DNA of 64,000 bases from CADEDH01 sp039201605 (GCA_039201605.1 JBCCRO010000015.1:62001-126000); one strand, 5' to 3'; shown: positions 49,961 through 59,395, counted from the stretch's first letter. Made by a program: numbers and translations. The notes: a model not told the origin generated them from the letters alone.

Positions 49961-52015
49961 ATGAGTGATTCCACCCCCCTGGCCGCCGACGCGCCTCCTC
50001 GTCGGCGGCGGCTTCTCCCCCTGGCCATCGCCGCCCTCCTGGTGGGAGGTGTGGTCATGGCCTTCACCTCGGCGGCCCAGAGCGCCCCGGCCGACATCGT
50101 GGTCTACGACGATGCCGTGGGCGAGGGCTTCGCCGACTGGTCGTGGGCCGAGGTCGACCTGGCCGCCACCGGGCAGGTGGCCGAGGGCATCACCGCAATC
50201 GAGGTGGACATGGCCCCGTGGGGTGGTCTGTCGTTGGGTCACTACGAGAACGTGACGCCGGCCGATGGCGCCGTCCTCCGCTTCGCCGTCCACGGCGGGG
50301 CCAACGGGTCGGTCACGCTGAACGTCGTGGCGATGAGCGGTTCGTTCGCCGCCGCCGGTGGCGGCCAGCGGGTGGAGGCGCCCGGCAACCGGTGGACGAC
50401 GTTCGAGATCCCGCTGGCCGACCTCGGGGTGACCGGGGCCGTCGGCGGTTTCTGGTGGCAGACCCAGGGCCAGGCCGACCCGGCCCCGATCTTCATCGAC
50501 GATGTCCGGATCGTCTCGGCTGACGCCCCGGAGCCGCCGCCGCCCGCCACCACAGCGCCCCCGACCACGGTGCCCACCACGACGGCGCCGCCCACCACTG
50601 CGCCGCCCACCACTGCGCCGGCGGAACCGGTGCCCCCGACGATCGGTGGCGAGACCACCGTCGCCGGGCCGCCGACCACGGCCCCCGGGGCGGGAGACGA
50701 CTGGACGACGGCGCCGGTCGACTGGGTGTTCACCGAGACCTTCGATGGTGACCCGGCGTCGCCATCGCAGGACCTGCTGCCCGACGACTTCGAGTTCGTC
50801 GCCACCCACCGGAGCCACCCGGGCCACCACTTCTCCAAGACGTACAGACCGTTCCTGGTCGACCACGCCGAGAACTGCGCCGGGCCCAACCCCGAGGTGT
50901 CGCCCCTCCCCCAGCGCTACGTCGAGACCCGGCAGGACACCAACGGCTCGAACCCCGACGAGACCTTCTTCATCTGCAAGAACCACATGATGTCGTCGAT
51001 GGGCGACGTGGAGGGTTACTCGGTGAGCGCGTTCTGGCCGAGGCAGGAGTTCGACTTCGGCGACGGCGGGTTCCTCGAGTTCGAGGTGAACATCAACGAC
51101 GCCCATGCCGTGCGGAGCTGGTGGGAGATCATGATCGCCCCCCGGGATCAGCTGAAGGTGGGGTCCGGTCCGGTGGACTCGCCCATCGACGAGACCTACC
51201 CCGAGGATCGGATCGTGCTCGACTTCCGCCGCAACGTGCGCACGATCAAGGTCGGCACCGGAGCGCTGGCGCCCGAGGGGTGGCTGGCCAAGGAGACCGA
51301 GCGGGGCCGGTGGGACTGGGCCTGGTGGCGGGACAAGCACCCGGAAGACCCGGCCCTCGATGACCGTCGGGTGCGGCGGACGATGCGGATCTGGCTCGAC
51401 GACGACACCGTCCATTGGGCCATCGAGACCGCTGATGGCGGCTTCGACACCTGGAACGTGGACGTGCCCGGTGGGCTGCCCTTCGATCAGGGGCTGGTGT
51501 TGTTCAAGACGCACGCCTACAACCCGACCAAGGACGGCAACACCGACACCTACACCTTCCACTGGGACAACATCCGCTTCGACGGTCCCGATGTCGGTCG
51601 CTACGACGTCTATGAGGCCGACGACGTGGTGTACCTCCAGCGAGACGGCGACCGGCGGATCGGCGAGACCGAGACGGTGACCATCGAACTGCCCGCCGAC
51701 CTGGCGGCGCTGGGCGACGACGGCTCCGGTACGGAGCTTGTGCTGTTCGGGCAGCTCCATCAGCCCAAGACGGGCCAGGTGCTGCTCAGCATCAACGGCG
51801 GCCCGGCCCAGGCCGTCGATCCGTATCAGTACGACCACAACAACTGCCACAGCGTGAACTGGAAGAGCTTCCGCCTGCCGCTCGATCCGACCCAGCTCCA
51901 ACCCGGGGAGAACACGCTCACGTGGACCATCGGACCCCGCCCGGATTGTCTTGCCGGCGACTATTTGTGGGACGGCTTCTCGGTGAAGTTCCTCCAGATC
52001 CAGGCGGACCGGTAG
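49961..52015 (+). CDS. Secreted protein with CBM-like and jelly-roll-like domains
   Basis: A 684-residue exported protein. A basic N-terminus (PPRRRRLLPLAIAALLV) and hydrophobic signal lead to a cleavage-like AQSAPA. The first domain (about 38-190) opens VVYDDAVGEGFADWSWAEVD and resembles carbohydrate-binding beta-sandwiches that precede cellulases and expansins. A Pro/Thr linker (TTAPPTT repeats, two exact 15-bp DNA copies at 50585-50614) joins it to a large beta-rich region (about 250-550) with aspartate/tryptophan-rich segments and no recognisable catalytic motif. A third beta domain closes the protein. A role in binding or degrading polysaccharide outside the cell is inferred from domain style only. 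Confidence 0.7.
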   Translation: MSDSTPLAADAPPRRRRLLPLAIAALLVGGVVMAFTSAAQSAPADIVVYDDAVGEGFADWSWAEVDLAATGQVAEGITAIEVDMAPWGGLSLGHYENVTPADGAVLRFAVHGGANGSVTLNVVAMSGSFAAAGGGQRVEAPGNRWTTFEIPLADLGVTGAVGGFWWQTQGQADPAPIFIDDVRIVSADAPEPPPPATTAPPTTVPTTTAPPTTAPPTTAPAEPVPPTIGGETTVAGPPTTAPGAGDDWTTAPVDWVFTETFDGDPASPSQDLLPDDFEFVATHRSHPGHHFSKTYRPFLVDHAENCAGPNPEVSPLPQRYVETRQDTNGSNPDETFFICKNHMMSSMGDVEGYSVSAFWPRQEFDFGDGGFLEFEVNINDAHAVRSWWEIMIAPRDQLKVGSGPVDSPIDETYPEDRIVLDFRRNVRTIKVGTGALAPEGWLAKETERGRWDWAWWRDKHPEDPALDDRRVRRTMRIWLDDDTVHWAIETADGGFDTWNVDVPGGLPFDQGLVLFKTHAYNPTKDGNTDTYTFHWDNIRFDGPDVGRYDVYEADDVVYLQRDGDRRIGETETVTIELPADLAALGDDGSGTELVLFGQLHQPKTGQVLLSINGGPAQAVDPYQYDHNNCHSVNWKSFRLPLDPTQLQPGENTLTWTIGPRPDCLAGDYLWDGFSVKFLQIQADR

Positions 52016-53189
52016 CGGCGAATCGTCGAGGTGGTGCCGTGAGCGCATGACAGGAACCGTCCGGTCGGTGGATCCGGAGGCGTCGATCGGGCAGCAGCTC
52101 GATCGACCACCGCCCTTCGTGGACCCGGTGGTGATGCTCCGAGCACAGCGGCACCAGGTTGGCCAGATCGGTCCGGCCACCGACGCTCCAGGGTGTGAGG
52201 TGGTGGAGCTGGCACCAACCGAGCGGACGGTGGCAGCCCTCCCAGGCGCACCCCGAGTACATCGCCCGGATCGCCGTCCACTGTGCGGAGGTGGCGGTGC
52301 GGTACCGGCGTCCGACGTTTATCGGCAGGCCGGTGTCGTCCACCGTCACCTCCTGCTCGACGGCGTCGCATCGGAGGCGGGCGGTGGCCTCGTCGCAAAG
52401 CTCATGACCGTGCCCGGTCTCACCTCGCCCCGTCGCCGCGTCGACCACGAGCGTCACATGCGCCCGTGATGTTCCACGAGGCCCCTCCCCAGTCACGAGA
52501 TCGACCAGCGCCGCGGCCGCCAAGTGCGCGTCCTTCGTGATCGGCGCATCGGACGCAGCGGCGAGCGAAGCGGTGTGCCGGTCGAGTGCGGTGGTGACCG
52601 CTTCGTAGCGTTCGGGGTCGAGCAGGGCATGGAGGTGGCCCATGCCGGTGGCGTCGTCGAACCAGTGGCGCACCTGCGATGCCGCACGCCGCTCGACCGC
52701 GGTGCGCCTCGGCTCGTCGGGCGCAGCAGCGGCGACGGCCCGCTTGACGACGGTGTCGAACGTGTCGGCCGGAAGCCGAGCGGCCTGCCGGGTCAGCTCG
52801 GCGGTATCGACGACGGCGAGGCCGTCATCGGTCAGCGGATCGAGATGACGAACCAGGGAGTCGAGCTGGGCGCCTCCGAGCGCGCCAGTCGCCAGGCCGT
52901 GCTCGAACTGCGGGATCCGACCGACGAGGCGGGCGCGTTGCGCCTCACCCCGGGCCGTCCGGCCGCGCACCGAACCGTCGCCTCGCAACACGTCGGCCGC
53001 GTCGCCTGAGCGTCCGGCCGCTGCGAGCGCATCCGCTCGTCGACCCACGAGGGTGATGGCGGCATCGACCGAGGATTGAAGACGGCGGAGCAGCCGCAAT
53101 CGTTCCGCCAGCGCATCTGCGGCGAGCGCATCGATGCCGTCGCGAAAACGCGGCACCATCACATCGACGGCCTCTTCGAGCACCTGCAT
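51918..53189 (-). CDS. DUF222/HNH endonuclease (13E12 family type)
   Basis: A 423-residue protein with an N-terminal DUF222 domain and a C-terminal HNH nuclease. The HNH core reads CAWEGCHRPLGWCQLHHLTPWSVGG, then DLANLVPLCSEHHHRVHEG (quoted in pieces), with both zinc-binding cysteine pairs present. ATG 53189 (MQVLEEAVDVMV) has GAGGAGG nine bases upstream. A complete promoter with a LexA box in its spacer lies about 115 bases upstream. The last 33 codons overlap the 3' end of the convergent secreted-protein gene. The family is multi-copy and mobile-like in mycobacteria. Confidence 0.9.
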   Translation of the reverse strand: MQVLEEAVDVMVPRFRDGIDALAADALAERLRLLRRLQSSVDAAITLVGRRADALAAAGRSGDAADVLRGDGSVRGRTARGEAQRARLVGRIPQFEHGLATGALGGAQLDSLVRHLDPLTDDGLAVVDTAELTRQAARLPADTFDTVVKRAVAAAAPDEPRRTAVERRAASQVRHWFDDATGMGHLHALLDPERYEAVTTALDRHTASLAAASDAPITKDAHLAAAALVDLVTGEGPRGTSRAHVTLVVDAATGRGETGHGHELCDEATARLRCDAVEQEVTVDDTGLPINVGRRYRTATSAQWTAIRAMYSGCAWEGCHRPLGWCQLHHLTPWSVGGRTDLANLVPLCSEHHHRVHEGRWSIELLPDRRLRIHRPDGSCHALTAPPRRFAATGPPGSGGTSPRSRPTNSRRQDNPGGVRWST

Positions 53190-53303
53190 CGAGCAACGCC
53201 TCCTCGGCGGAAGCTCCGCAGGCCATGCACCAGCCAAAGGGCACGGGCAATCGGTCTGCGGAGAACAACCAGTGAGCGGAGGCCGAGACCTCGAAGGCCT
53301 CTC

Positions 53304-53332
53304 ACCTTATCGAACATACGTTCGATTGTCAA
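53304..53332 (-). promoter_or_regulatory. LexA-controlled promoter of the HNH gene
   Basis: On the minus strand TTGACA (53332-53327) is followed by a 17-base spacer and TAAGGT (53309-53304). The spacer contains TCGAAC-ATAC-GTTCGA (53310-53325), a perfect LexA box, so bound repressor would sit between -35 and -10. The leader to ATG 53189 would be about 108 bases. Confidence 0.82.
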
Positions 53333-53342
53333 GCGGTGTCTG

Positions 53343-54578
53343 CTAGCCGAGGAGGCTGAGCCAGGCGAGGACGGCGCCGGACAGGGCGACGGCGGTGCCG
53401 ATGAGCCACTGCCAATTGTCGGTGACGAAGCCACGGATGCGGGCGCCAGGGCCGATGGCCACCTCGATGGTGCGGTGGAGGACGGGGAGGCTGAGCGTCG
53501 AGCCGCCGGTCGGGCCCTGCCCCGGGAGGGTGGCCGAGATGCTGACCCAGATGTACTGCCGCCCGTGTTCGGTGGCCTCGACGGCGAAGGTCCAGTCGGT
53601 GGGGCGCTGGGAGGAGACCGGCTGGGTCTCCTCGCTGAGCGAGGTGAGGCGGAGGCCGTCGCTGGTCGAGGCCCGGACCTTCATCAGGCCCGTCGTCTCG
53701 ACCGACTCCACGTGGGGGCGGCCGGTGCCGGGGAGGGCGTCGAGGAGGAGCTGGTCGAGGTCGGTGTTGCGGATGATGCGGACGGCGAACTGCTCGGTGG
53801 CGCCGACGGCCATGGCGGTCGGCGGGTTGAAGGCGATGCGACCGTCCTGGAGCTGTCGAGCCAGCAGTTGGTCGACCGGGTCGGGAGTCGACGGCCGGAG
53901 GATCGGCACCTGCCCCGTGTGATCCTGGGTGCGGGGAGGCGCCTGGTACGGCTGACCCGGCGGCGGGTGCCGCCTGCCGGACTGCGTCGGCGCACCCGAA
54001 CCTGGCGGGGGCGGCTGACCCGGAGGTTGCGTAGGCGACCCGATCGTCGCCGGGGGCGGTCGACCAGCGGACTGCGTGGGCCAAACGGGGCCACCCACGC
54101 CGGGCCCGGACGGTGGACGCAGCGACCCGGGGCCACCAACATCGCCGCCCTGGGCCGGGTCAGTCGGCCAGGCGAACGGCGCTCGATGTCCGGTGAGGTC
54201 GAGCACCTTCTCGGTGGCGATCGTCGGAGGCGGGGCGGGCGGCTGGGGCAGGAGGCGGGGGCGGACCCAGCGGGCCCACACCTCGTCGAGTCGGTCGGCA
54301 GTGAGGGTGCGGCTGGTGATGGTGACGAGGAGGCTGTCGGGTCCGTGGGTGCCGACGGCGACGGTGCCGAGTTCGATGGCGGTGATCTCGCTCGGGGCGA
54401 CGGCGGACTGCGGCCACAGGGTGGCGATGGCGTCGGGTTGGGCCGGGGCGTCGTCGAGGGCGAGGCGGACCGTGGCCAGGAAGGCGTTGGCGTCGGGCGC
54501 GCCGGAGAACACGGTGATGCGCAGGGCGGCAGCGGTGGTGGGCGGCGGCCCCGTCGGGCGTTGCGGACTCGACCCCAT
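53343..54578 (-). CDS. Tail-anchored proline-rich protein with beta-sandwich-like domain
   Basis: A 411-residue protein. Residues 15-115 form an alpha/beta domain (LRITVFSGAPDANAFLATVR) that I do not recognise. Residues 125-235 are Pro/Gly/Gln-rich. Residues 240-375 look like an Ig-type beta domain (IAFNPPTAMAVGATEQFAVR, VESVETTGLMKVRAS, TLSLPVLHRTIEVAIGPG), followed by FVTDNWQWLIGTAVALSG and a single C-terminal membrane helix. Similar domain-plus-NWQWL tails occur, as I recall, in bacterial proteins with conflict or signalling modules (TIR, CHAT, caspase-like); that link is from memory. The ATG at 54578 is chosen; the frame upstream overlaps the next gene. Confidence 0.65.
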   Translation of the reverse strand: MGSSPQRPTGPPPTTAAALRITVFSGAPDANAFLATVRLALDDAPAQPDAIATLWPQSAVAPSEITAIELGTVAVGTHGPDSLLVTITSRTLTADRLDEVWARWVRPRLLPQPPAPPPTIATEKVLDLTGHRAPFAWPTDPAQGGDVGGPGSLRPPSGPGVGGPVWPTQSAGRPPPATIGSPTQPPGQPPPPGSGAPTQSGRRHPPPGQPYQAPPRTQDHTGQVPILRPSTPDPVDQLLARQLQDGRIAFNPPTAMAVGATEQFAVRIIRNTDLDQLLLDALPGTGRPHVESVETTGLMKVRASTSDGLRLTSLSEETQPVSSQRPTDWTFAVEATEHGRQYIWVSISATLPGQGPTGGSTLSLPVLHRTIEVAIGPGARIRGFVTDNWQWLIGTAVALSGAVLAWLSLLG

Positions 54579-54628
54579 GGGTGGGGTCGACCCTAGTCGC
54601 CGCCGGTCAACGGTCTCAGCGGTGGTGG

Positions 54629-55297
54629 CTACTGGCCGGGAGTGGAGGCGGCGGCTTCGTAGCGGGCGGTCTCGGTGGCCCGGTCGAGGCCGAGGGAGGC
54701 CAGGAGGTCCTCGTGGAGCTCGAACCAGACGGTGTGGTAGGAGTCGACGAGGGGGTCGGCCAGCCAACGGTGGTCGCCGTCGAGGACGTGGTCGAGGGCG
54801 TCGACGAGGCGACTGCGGTGGATCTCGAAGCGGGAAAGGATGCCGGCCAGGCCGTAGAGGAGGGGGCGGATCTCCCGGTCGATCAGTTGGAGTTCGTCGA
54901 GGACGGACTGGTCGTAGGCGGGGTCGTCGTGGCGGTTGACGATGGTGGCGCCGTCGTCGTCGGTGCGGACCTGCCAGCGGGTGCAGAGGGCGAGGAAGCG
55001 GGCGTTGACCGGGAGGAAGGTGCGGTAGACGGTCTCGACGGAGGCCCGACGGCCGGGGGCGGCGTCGAGCTCGTCGGCCAGGAGGCGTTCGTGGTGGGTA
55101 CGGCCCTGGTCGGTGAGAACCCAACCGTTGCGGTGGGTCTCGCGGAACTCGACATGTCCACCGGCTGCCAGCGCCTCCAGTGCCGACGAGAGGTCGGCCG
55201 AGGTCACCGGCAGGAGGCCGGCGAGGGTGTCGGTGGCCGACAGCCCCTTGAGTCGGAGGCCGTGGAGCGCGAGCAGGGCGGGATCTGAGCTGCTCAT
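54629..55297 (-). CDS. Winged-helix-like protein of unknown function
   Basis: A 222-residue protein. The first 75 residues have a winged-helix pattern: LKGLSATDTLAGLLPVTSAD, ALEALAAGGHVEF and WVLTDQGRTHHERLLADEL, as in MarR/PadR-type DNA-binding domains. The remainder is helical and acidic with DQSVLDELQLIDREIRPLLY, not recognised. It is separated from the tail-anchored protein gene by 50 bases and may be cotranscribed. It could be a regulator or a sensor of an unknown ligand. Confidence 0.7.
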   Translation of the reverse strand: MSSSDPALLALHGLRLKGLSATDTLAGLLPVTSADLSSALEALAAGGHVEFRETHRNGWVLTDQGRTHHERLLADELDAAPGRRASVETVYRTFLPVNARFLALCTRWQVRTDDDGATIVNRHDDPAYDQSVLDELQLIDREIRPLLYGLAGILSRFEIHRSRLVDALDHVLDGDHRWLADPLVDSYHTVWFELHEDLLASLGLDRATETARYEAAASTPGQ

Positions 55298-55521
55298 AGG
55301 ACGCGAGGCTACCAGTGCGGCCCGATCAGGCTCGATTTGGCGACATCAAGCACAGTCGGCGGGCTGTCCGGCGCCGGGCCTGGGCGGGCCTGGGGGCCAT
55401 CCGCACTACTTGGCTGGGGAAGTCTCATCAACGCCCCGGCCGGGCCGATCCCTTCGTGGTCGGGCCGTTGACCTTTGGATCATCGGCCTGACCCAGTCGG
55501 GCGGCGGACCCTGACGCCATG

Positions 55522-55555
55522 CTCAGGGATCGGGTTGTGGGGCCCGATCCCTGAG
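55522..55555 (-). terminator. Strong hairpin terminating the exopolysaccharide unit
   Basis: CTCAGGGATCGGG and CCCGATCCCTGAG form a perfect 13-bp stem around an 8-base loop (55535-55542), 31 bases beyond the last gene of the minus-strand exopolysaccharide cluster. No U-tract follows, as is common for actinobacterial terminators. No gene is seen in the 55298-55586 gap that holds it. Confidence 0.7.
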
Positions 55556-55586
55556 ATGGCTGATCACTCGACGCAGCGGACTGGGG

Positions 55587-56840
55587 TCACGGATGCATCC
55601 CCAGGGCCTCGTTTGTGGCCCGTTGGGCTTGCTGGACTGTCACCCATGCAACGAAGCCGTTGGCCCACAACACCGACAACATCATGCCTAGGGCAACTAG
55701 CGTCAGGCTTGCTGTATAGCGGCCAGCAATCAGCCCACAAAGGACTGGGACGACAGCGCCGTAGCGTGCCACTAGCAAGACCTTCATATGGCCGCGCATG
55801 CGAACGAAACTCAAGAATGGAGTGCCGGCAGCTCGGACGACAAAGGCGAGGCCCAGCGCCGCAAACACACCTGGATTCCACGCTTGCCGAGCGATCGAGC
55901 CTGGATACCCGTCACTCTCTAAAGCGGCCCATCCGACGATCGCGATTGCAACTACGGCAGCGGTTGCAACCCAACCAGACCAGACAGCGGATCTTGCCAA
56001 GCTCGTCGTCGCCGTTGAACGGGCATACCTCACGCTGAGCCGCTTCCGTAGAACGTCGACCCCAATAGACGGCGGCCCGAACACTGACTGCAGTAGCCGC
56101 ATCTGACCCGCTGCCACGGGCCCAACAAAGAAGCCTGCGAATCCACTCACTCCGGCAGTCGACAACATCGCAAGCAACGTCTCGAGCCCAAGAGCCGCGG
56201 AATCTCGACGATTGCGAGGGTCCCCCGATCTACGTCTCGGCACTGTCCGCCAGTCCGGAAGGACAGGCACCAGGGCGAGCAGAGCGGGACAGAGCCAGAC
56301 GGCAACCATCACTTCTGCGCTCCACGGCCCGTCGAACTGAAGCAGTGCAGCACATAGCGCTAGCAGCCAACAGCACTCCGATACCACTGCACGAAACGCC
56401 GATCCGGACTGAACAGCGAGGTAGCGGAAGACCTCCTGAAGGCTCACCACGACTAGGGCCGCTGCACCCAGGCCTAAGGCGCTGATTCGCCATCCGATAG
56501 TGCTCCCTGCAAGAAGACCACCGACCACTGCAGAAAGCGGAGCGAGCTCGAGCGCACGCCTCGAAACAGCCAAGGTGAGGAAATCAGGCGACGCCGCGCC
56601 TGATTCGCGCAGTCCCCCCTCACCCGCATAACTTCGCATGAACGCCACCCAGGCAATCGAGAACGAGTAGTAGGTGGCAAACCAACCAAACTCCTCAGCG
56701 CCAGCCAACGCCGAGGACGCAAGCACCGTAGCGAGATTCGTAAAACCCGAGAGGGCTTGATCAACCGCAGTCAGTGCAGACTGAGCTGCAGGTCCGGATC
56801 CCGCCTTAGCCGACCGACTGCTTCTTGTCGTGCTTGCCAT
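55587..56840 (-). CDS. Polysaccharide flippase-like membrane protein
   Basis: A 417-residue polytopic protein with about 11-12 hydrophobic segments and a basic N-terminus (TTRSSRSAKAG). SALTAVDQALSGFTNLATVL followed by GAEEFGWFATYYSF matches the opening of Wzx/MATE-like polysaccharide exporters. GPVAAGQMRLLQSVFGP is a mid-protein element of such flippases. Lipid-linked repeat units would be moved across the membrane. It overlaps the upstream polymerase-like gene by 70 bases. GC content is visibly lower than in the housekeeping genes. Confidence 0.72.
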   Translation of the reverse strand: MASTTRSSRSAKAGSGPAAQSALTAVDQALSGFTNLATVLASSALAGAEEFGWFATYYSFSIAWVAFMRSYAGEGGLRESGAASPDFLTLAVSRRALELAPLSAVVGGLLAGSTIGWRISALGLGAAALVVVSLQEVFRYLAVQSGSAFRAVVSECCWLLALCAALLQFDGPWSAEVMVAVWLCPALLALVPVLPDWRTVPRRRSGDPRNRRDSAALGLETLLAMLSTAGVSGFAGFFVGPVAAGQMRLLQSVFGPPSIGVDVLRKRLSVRYARSTATTSLARSAVWSGWVATAAVVAIAIVGWAALESDGYPGSIARQAWNPGVFAALGLAFVVRAAGTPFLSFVRMRGHMKVLLVARYGAVVPVLCGLIAGRYTASLTLVALGMMLSVLWANGFVAWVTVQQAQRATNEALGMHP

Positions 56841-58120
56841 TCAATAAACCAGACCACTAGTAGCGTCGGAACTATCCAACCGAACCATCGAACGGCGGAT
56901 TGCCCGCCGAATCCAAGCTCGAGTATCTGCAGGCCGAAAGCTGCTGCAAACGGGAGCGAGCCGTACTTCCTGATCGTGTTGCCGAGCGCCGACAGCAAAA
57001 AACCTGACAGCAACGCTCCCACCAGCAGACCGAACCAACCGAACGACAAGTACCATTCACCGACCCCACCGACGGGCCAACCATTCAAAATCTGCGGTTC
57101 ATATATCTGGCGGAACTCCGCACCTATCGCTACGCCCTCTGGCTTACCTGACCACAGCAGCCGTGGCACTACGCCGAGAAGTCCGTCCATAAAAGGCTGA
57201 GCCCCCCAGTAGCTGTGCACCTCCGGGAAGTCTCGTGTGGCCAAAGTGAATGCCTCAAAATAGGTAGCGTTTGCTGATAGACTCGCCTGTCTCCAGATTG
57301 GCTCGCTAGCAACTTTTCCACTGATGCCTCCACCTATGGCTCCATCCCTCCACCGTCGAAGGGCGATCGATAGCCCCAATAGGAGGGGGATGGTCGCTGG
57401 AGCCAAGAGCACGAGCCGTGCCAGGTCGATGCGGGCGCTCACGCTCGACCGCAGCATGCTAACTACGATAAGTGCAGCTAGCACCACAAGCACTCGCCGG
57501 CTCCCCCATATCATTACAGTTGCTGCGAACCCGGTCGAGGAGATCCAGTAGCAGAGACTCTTCAAACGGTCTCTCTCGTCGAGAGCCAGATGTGAAGCCC
57601 AGAGCATCCCGGCAATCGGAATGAACTGAAGGAAAAAGAGACCACCAAGAGCCTTCTCGGCCTTGCTTGCCGCAATCGTGTCTTCGATGCCGCCAGCCTC
57701 TGACGCAACCACGGCTACAGCTACCGCTGACCCAACAGCAGCAGCGACGAGAAGCAGGTGGCGGAGCCGACTCGTCGAGATGGCCCGGAGTGAGCCCCCC
57801 ACTAAGCGCCGCGGCGCCACCAGCCGGCGCCCCAACACCACCCCGACCGAGACCAACGCTTGCCACACCACCAGCGCAACCAGCGCGTCCTCGACCGCCC
57901 TGGCCTGGTCCGGAACGCCCTCGGACCCTAGGGCTGGGAAAATAAAGCTATCCAGCCCCATCACGAGGAGGCCAGCCCGAAAAAGGAAGAAGCCGGCGAA
58001 CCCGACCACATAGAAGTCCACAACGTGACCGAGCCGCCCACGATCAAGAAGCCATAGCCCGATGGTGATATACAGCAGCTGCACAAACAACAGGAGGGCA
58101 AACAGACTGAGCAAACTCAA
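56771..58120 (-). CDS. O-antigen/exopolysaccharide polymerase-like membrane protein
   Basis: A 449-residue protein with about 10-12 hydrophobic segments and a large non-cytoplasmic loop (about residues 290-350) containing SLSANATYFEAFTLATRDFP and MDGLLGVVPRLLWSGKPEGV. This topology and the NGWPVGGVGEWYLSFGWFG segment resemble Wzy-type and oligosaccharide repeat-unit polymerases. The sequence family is highly variable, so the assignment rests on topology and neighbours. It lies two bases from the glycosyltransferase gene and overlaps the flippase-like gene. Confidence 0.72.
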   Translation of the reverse strand: MSLLSLFALLLFVQLLYITIGLWLLDRGRLGHVVDFYVVGFAGFFLFRAGLLVMGLDSFIFPALGSEGVPDQARAVEDALVALVVWQALVSVGVVLGRRLVAPRRLVGGSLRAISTSRLRHLLLVAAAVGSAVAVAVVASEAGGIEDTIAASKAEKALGGLFFLQFIPIAGMLWASHLALDERDRLKSLCYWISSTGFAATVMIWGSRRVLVVLAALIVVSMLRSSVSARIDLARLVLLAPATIPLLLGLSIALRRWRDGAIGGGISGKVASEPIWRQASLSANATYFEAFTLATRDFPEVHSYWGAQPFMDGLLGVVPRLLWSGKPEGVAIGAEFRQIYEPQILNGWPVGGVGEWYLSFGWFGLLVGALLSGFLLSALGNTIRKYGSLPFAAAFGLQILELGFGGQSAVRWFGWIVPTLLVVWFIEWQARQEAVGRLRRDPDLQLSLH

Positions 58121-58122
58121 CC

Positions 58123-59385
58123 CTAGCCTTCGGCCCGCTCGGCGAGCCGAACTTTCGTGCCACTCGACGTATGATTAGAGAATGCTGCCTGGGTGAGCGC
58201 CTCTTCGTAGATGGCGATCAGCTTCGGCACCACTACGGCTTCGGAGAACCTGCCGTCGAAGGTCCTTCTACTCGCCACCCTCAGCTTGGCGAGGTTGTCC
58301 GAGCCTAGAGCCTCAACACTCGACAGCGCACGCGCTAGGTCCGCCGTCGATCCCCCCTGGAACACCCAACCGTTCTGCCCTTGTGATATCGCCGATGCAA
58401 AGTTGGGCTCATCGGCTGCAAGTATCGGGGCTCCGACCGAGAACGCCTCCATCATTGCCAGGGTTGGACCAGCCTCGGGCCACTCAGACGGAAACAAGAC
58501 ACAGTCAGCAGACTGAAGGAGTACGCGCATCTCTTTCCTTGAGAGGAAGCCCTCATAGCGCACCGTGCGATCCTTGCGAACCAGCTCCTCAACTTCGGCA
58601 CGCAAGCTCCCATCGCCGGCCACCACCAACTGGCTTTCAGCGCCCTGCGCCGACCGTTGACGCCATGCTTCCATCAGTGTTTTGATGCCCTTTTCTGGCT
58701 CAAGACGGCCGGCGAAGACGAACCGGAGACCTACCGATCCCCGATCAACATTCGGCTGACGAACGAAACCCAGATCCTCAGAAAAGTTGGGCTTGACTAC
58801 TATCCTCTCAGCGTTGCCAACGTCCTTTGCAAGCACATCCCGAGCGAAGGGAGTCATGACGACAAAGCGGTTGATCCAGTCTTGATAGCTCCATACGGTA
58901 CGATGAAGACCTATACCCGCAACCAACGCAGCGGACCCCGAAACGGAATCCCGATAGCAACGGTGCACGATTCCTGGCCATTTGAGCTTCTTGCCGACGC
59001 ATAGGCTGCAGCTCTGGCCGTCTCTGAGCAGATTGCCGGCAATGCACGAGAATCGGAAGGAATGACAGGTGACAACGGACGCTACGCCTTCGACGTAGGC
59101 AGCCCTGAAAGCCGCAAGTGAAAGAAGAGGAAACGGAGTGTGGAAGTGCACCACATCTGGTTGGAAGTCGCGGATTCTTTGCAGGAGCTCCTGATAGGCG
59201 GTCCTGTTAACTACCGATCGCAAAGCGACCGACGTGCGACCATGCGCGTCCAGGGCTTCAGTAGTACTAACTGTGTACAACTCAACGTCAATCGCTTTGG
59301 AACGCAGAGCGGCGGACTCTAGACGGATCACCTCGTCTGCTCCACCGTAAGCAGACTGCAGGTTGTGGACCTGAAGAACCTTCAC
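58123..59385 (-). CDS. Glycosyltransferase family 4 (GT-B)
   Basis: A 420-residue GT-B glycosyltransferase. It begins MKVLQVHNLQSAYGGADEVI; the N-domain includes PDVVHFHTPFPLLSL and VVTCHSFRFSCIAGNLL. The donor-binding C-domain has FVFAGRLEPEKGIKTLMEAW, VRYEGFLSRKEMRVLL and the E-x7-E motif region SEWPEAGPTLAMMEAFSVGAP. It should add a sugar to a lipid-linked exopolysaccharide unit inside the cell; sugar specificity is unknown. It lies between the sulfotransferase and polymerase-like genes in the low-GC cluster. Confidence 0.9.
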   Translation of the reverse strand: MKVLQVHNLQSAYGGADEVIRLESAALRSKAIDVELYTVSTTEALDAHGRTSVALRSVVNRTAYQELLQRIRDFQPDVVHFHTPFPLLSLAAFRAAYVEGVASVVTCHSFRFSCIAGNLLRDGQSCSLCVGKKLKWPGIVHRCYRDSVSGSAALVAGIGLHRTVWSYQDWINRFVVMTPFARDVLAKDVGNAERIVVKPNFSEDLGFVRQPNVDRGSVGLRFVFAGRLEPEKGIKTLMEAWRQRSAQGAESQLVVAGDGSLRAEVEELVRKDRTVRYEGFLSRKEMRVLLQSADCVLFPSEWPEAGPTLAMMEAFSVGAPILAADEPNFASAISQGQNGWVFQGGSTADLARALSSVEALGSDNLAKLRVASRRTFDGRFSEAVVVPKLIAIYEEALTQAAFSNHTSSGTKVRLAERAEG

Positions 59386-59395
59386 GTGGTTAGCC

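Noticed and set aside
50560..50640. CRISPR-like short repeats
   Set aside because: They are in-frame Pro/Thr linker codons of the secreted protein with no spacers.
51918..52015. Truncation of the HNH gene before the overlap with the secreted-protein gene
   Set aside because: No earlier stop exists in frame; a 98-base convergent overlap is accepted, though the last residues are unlikely to be functionally important.
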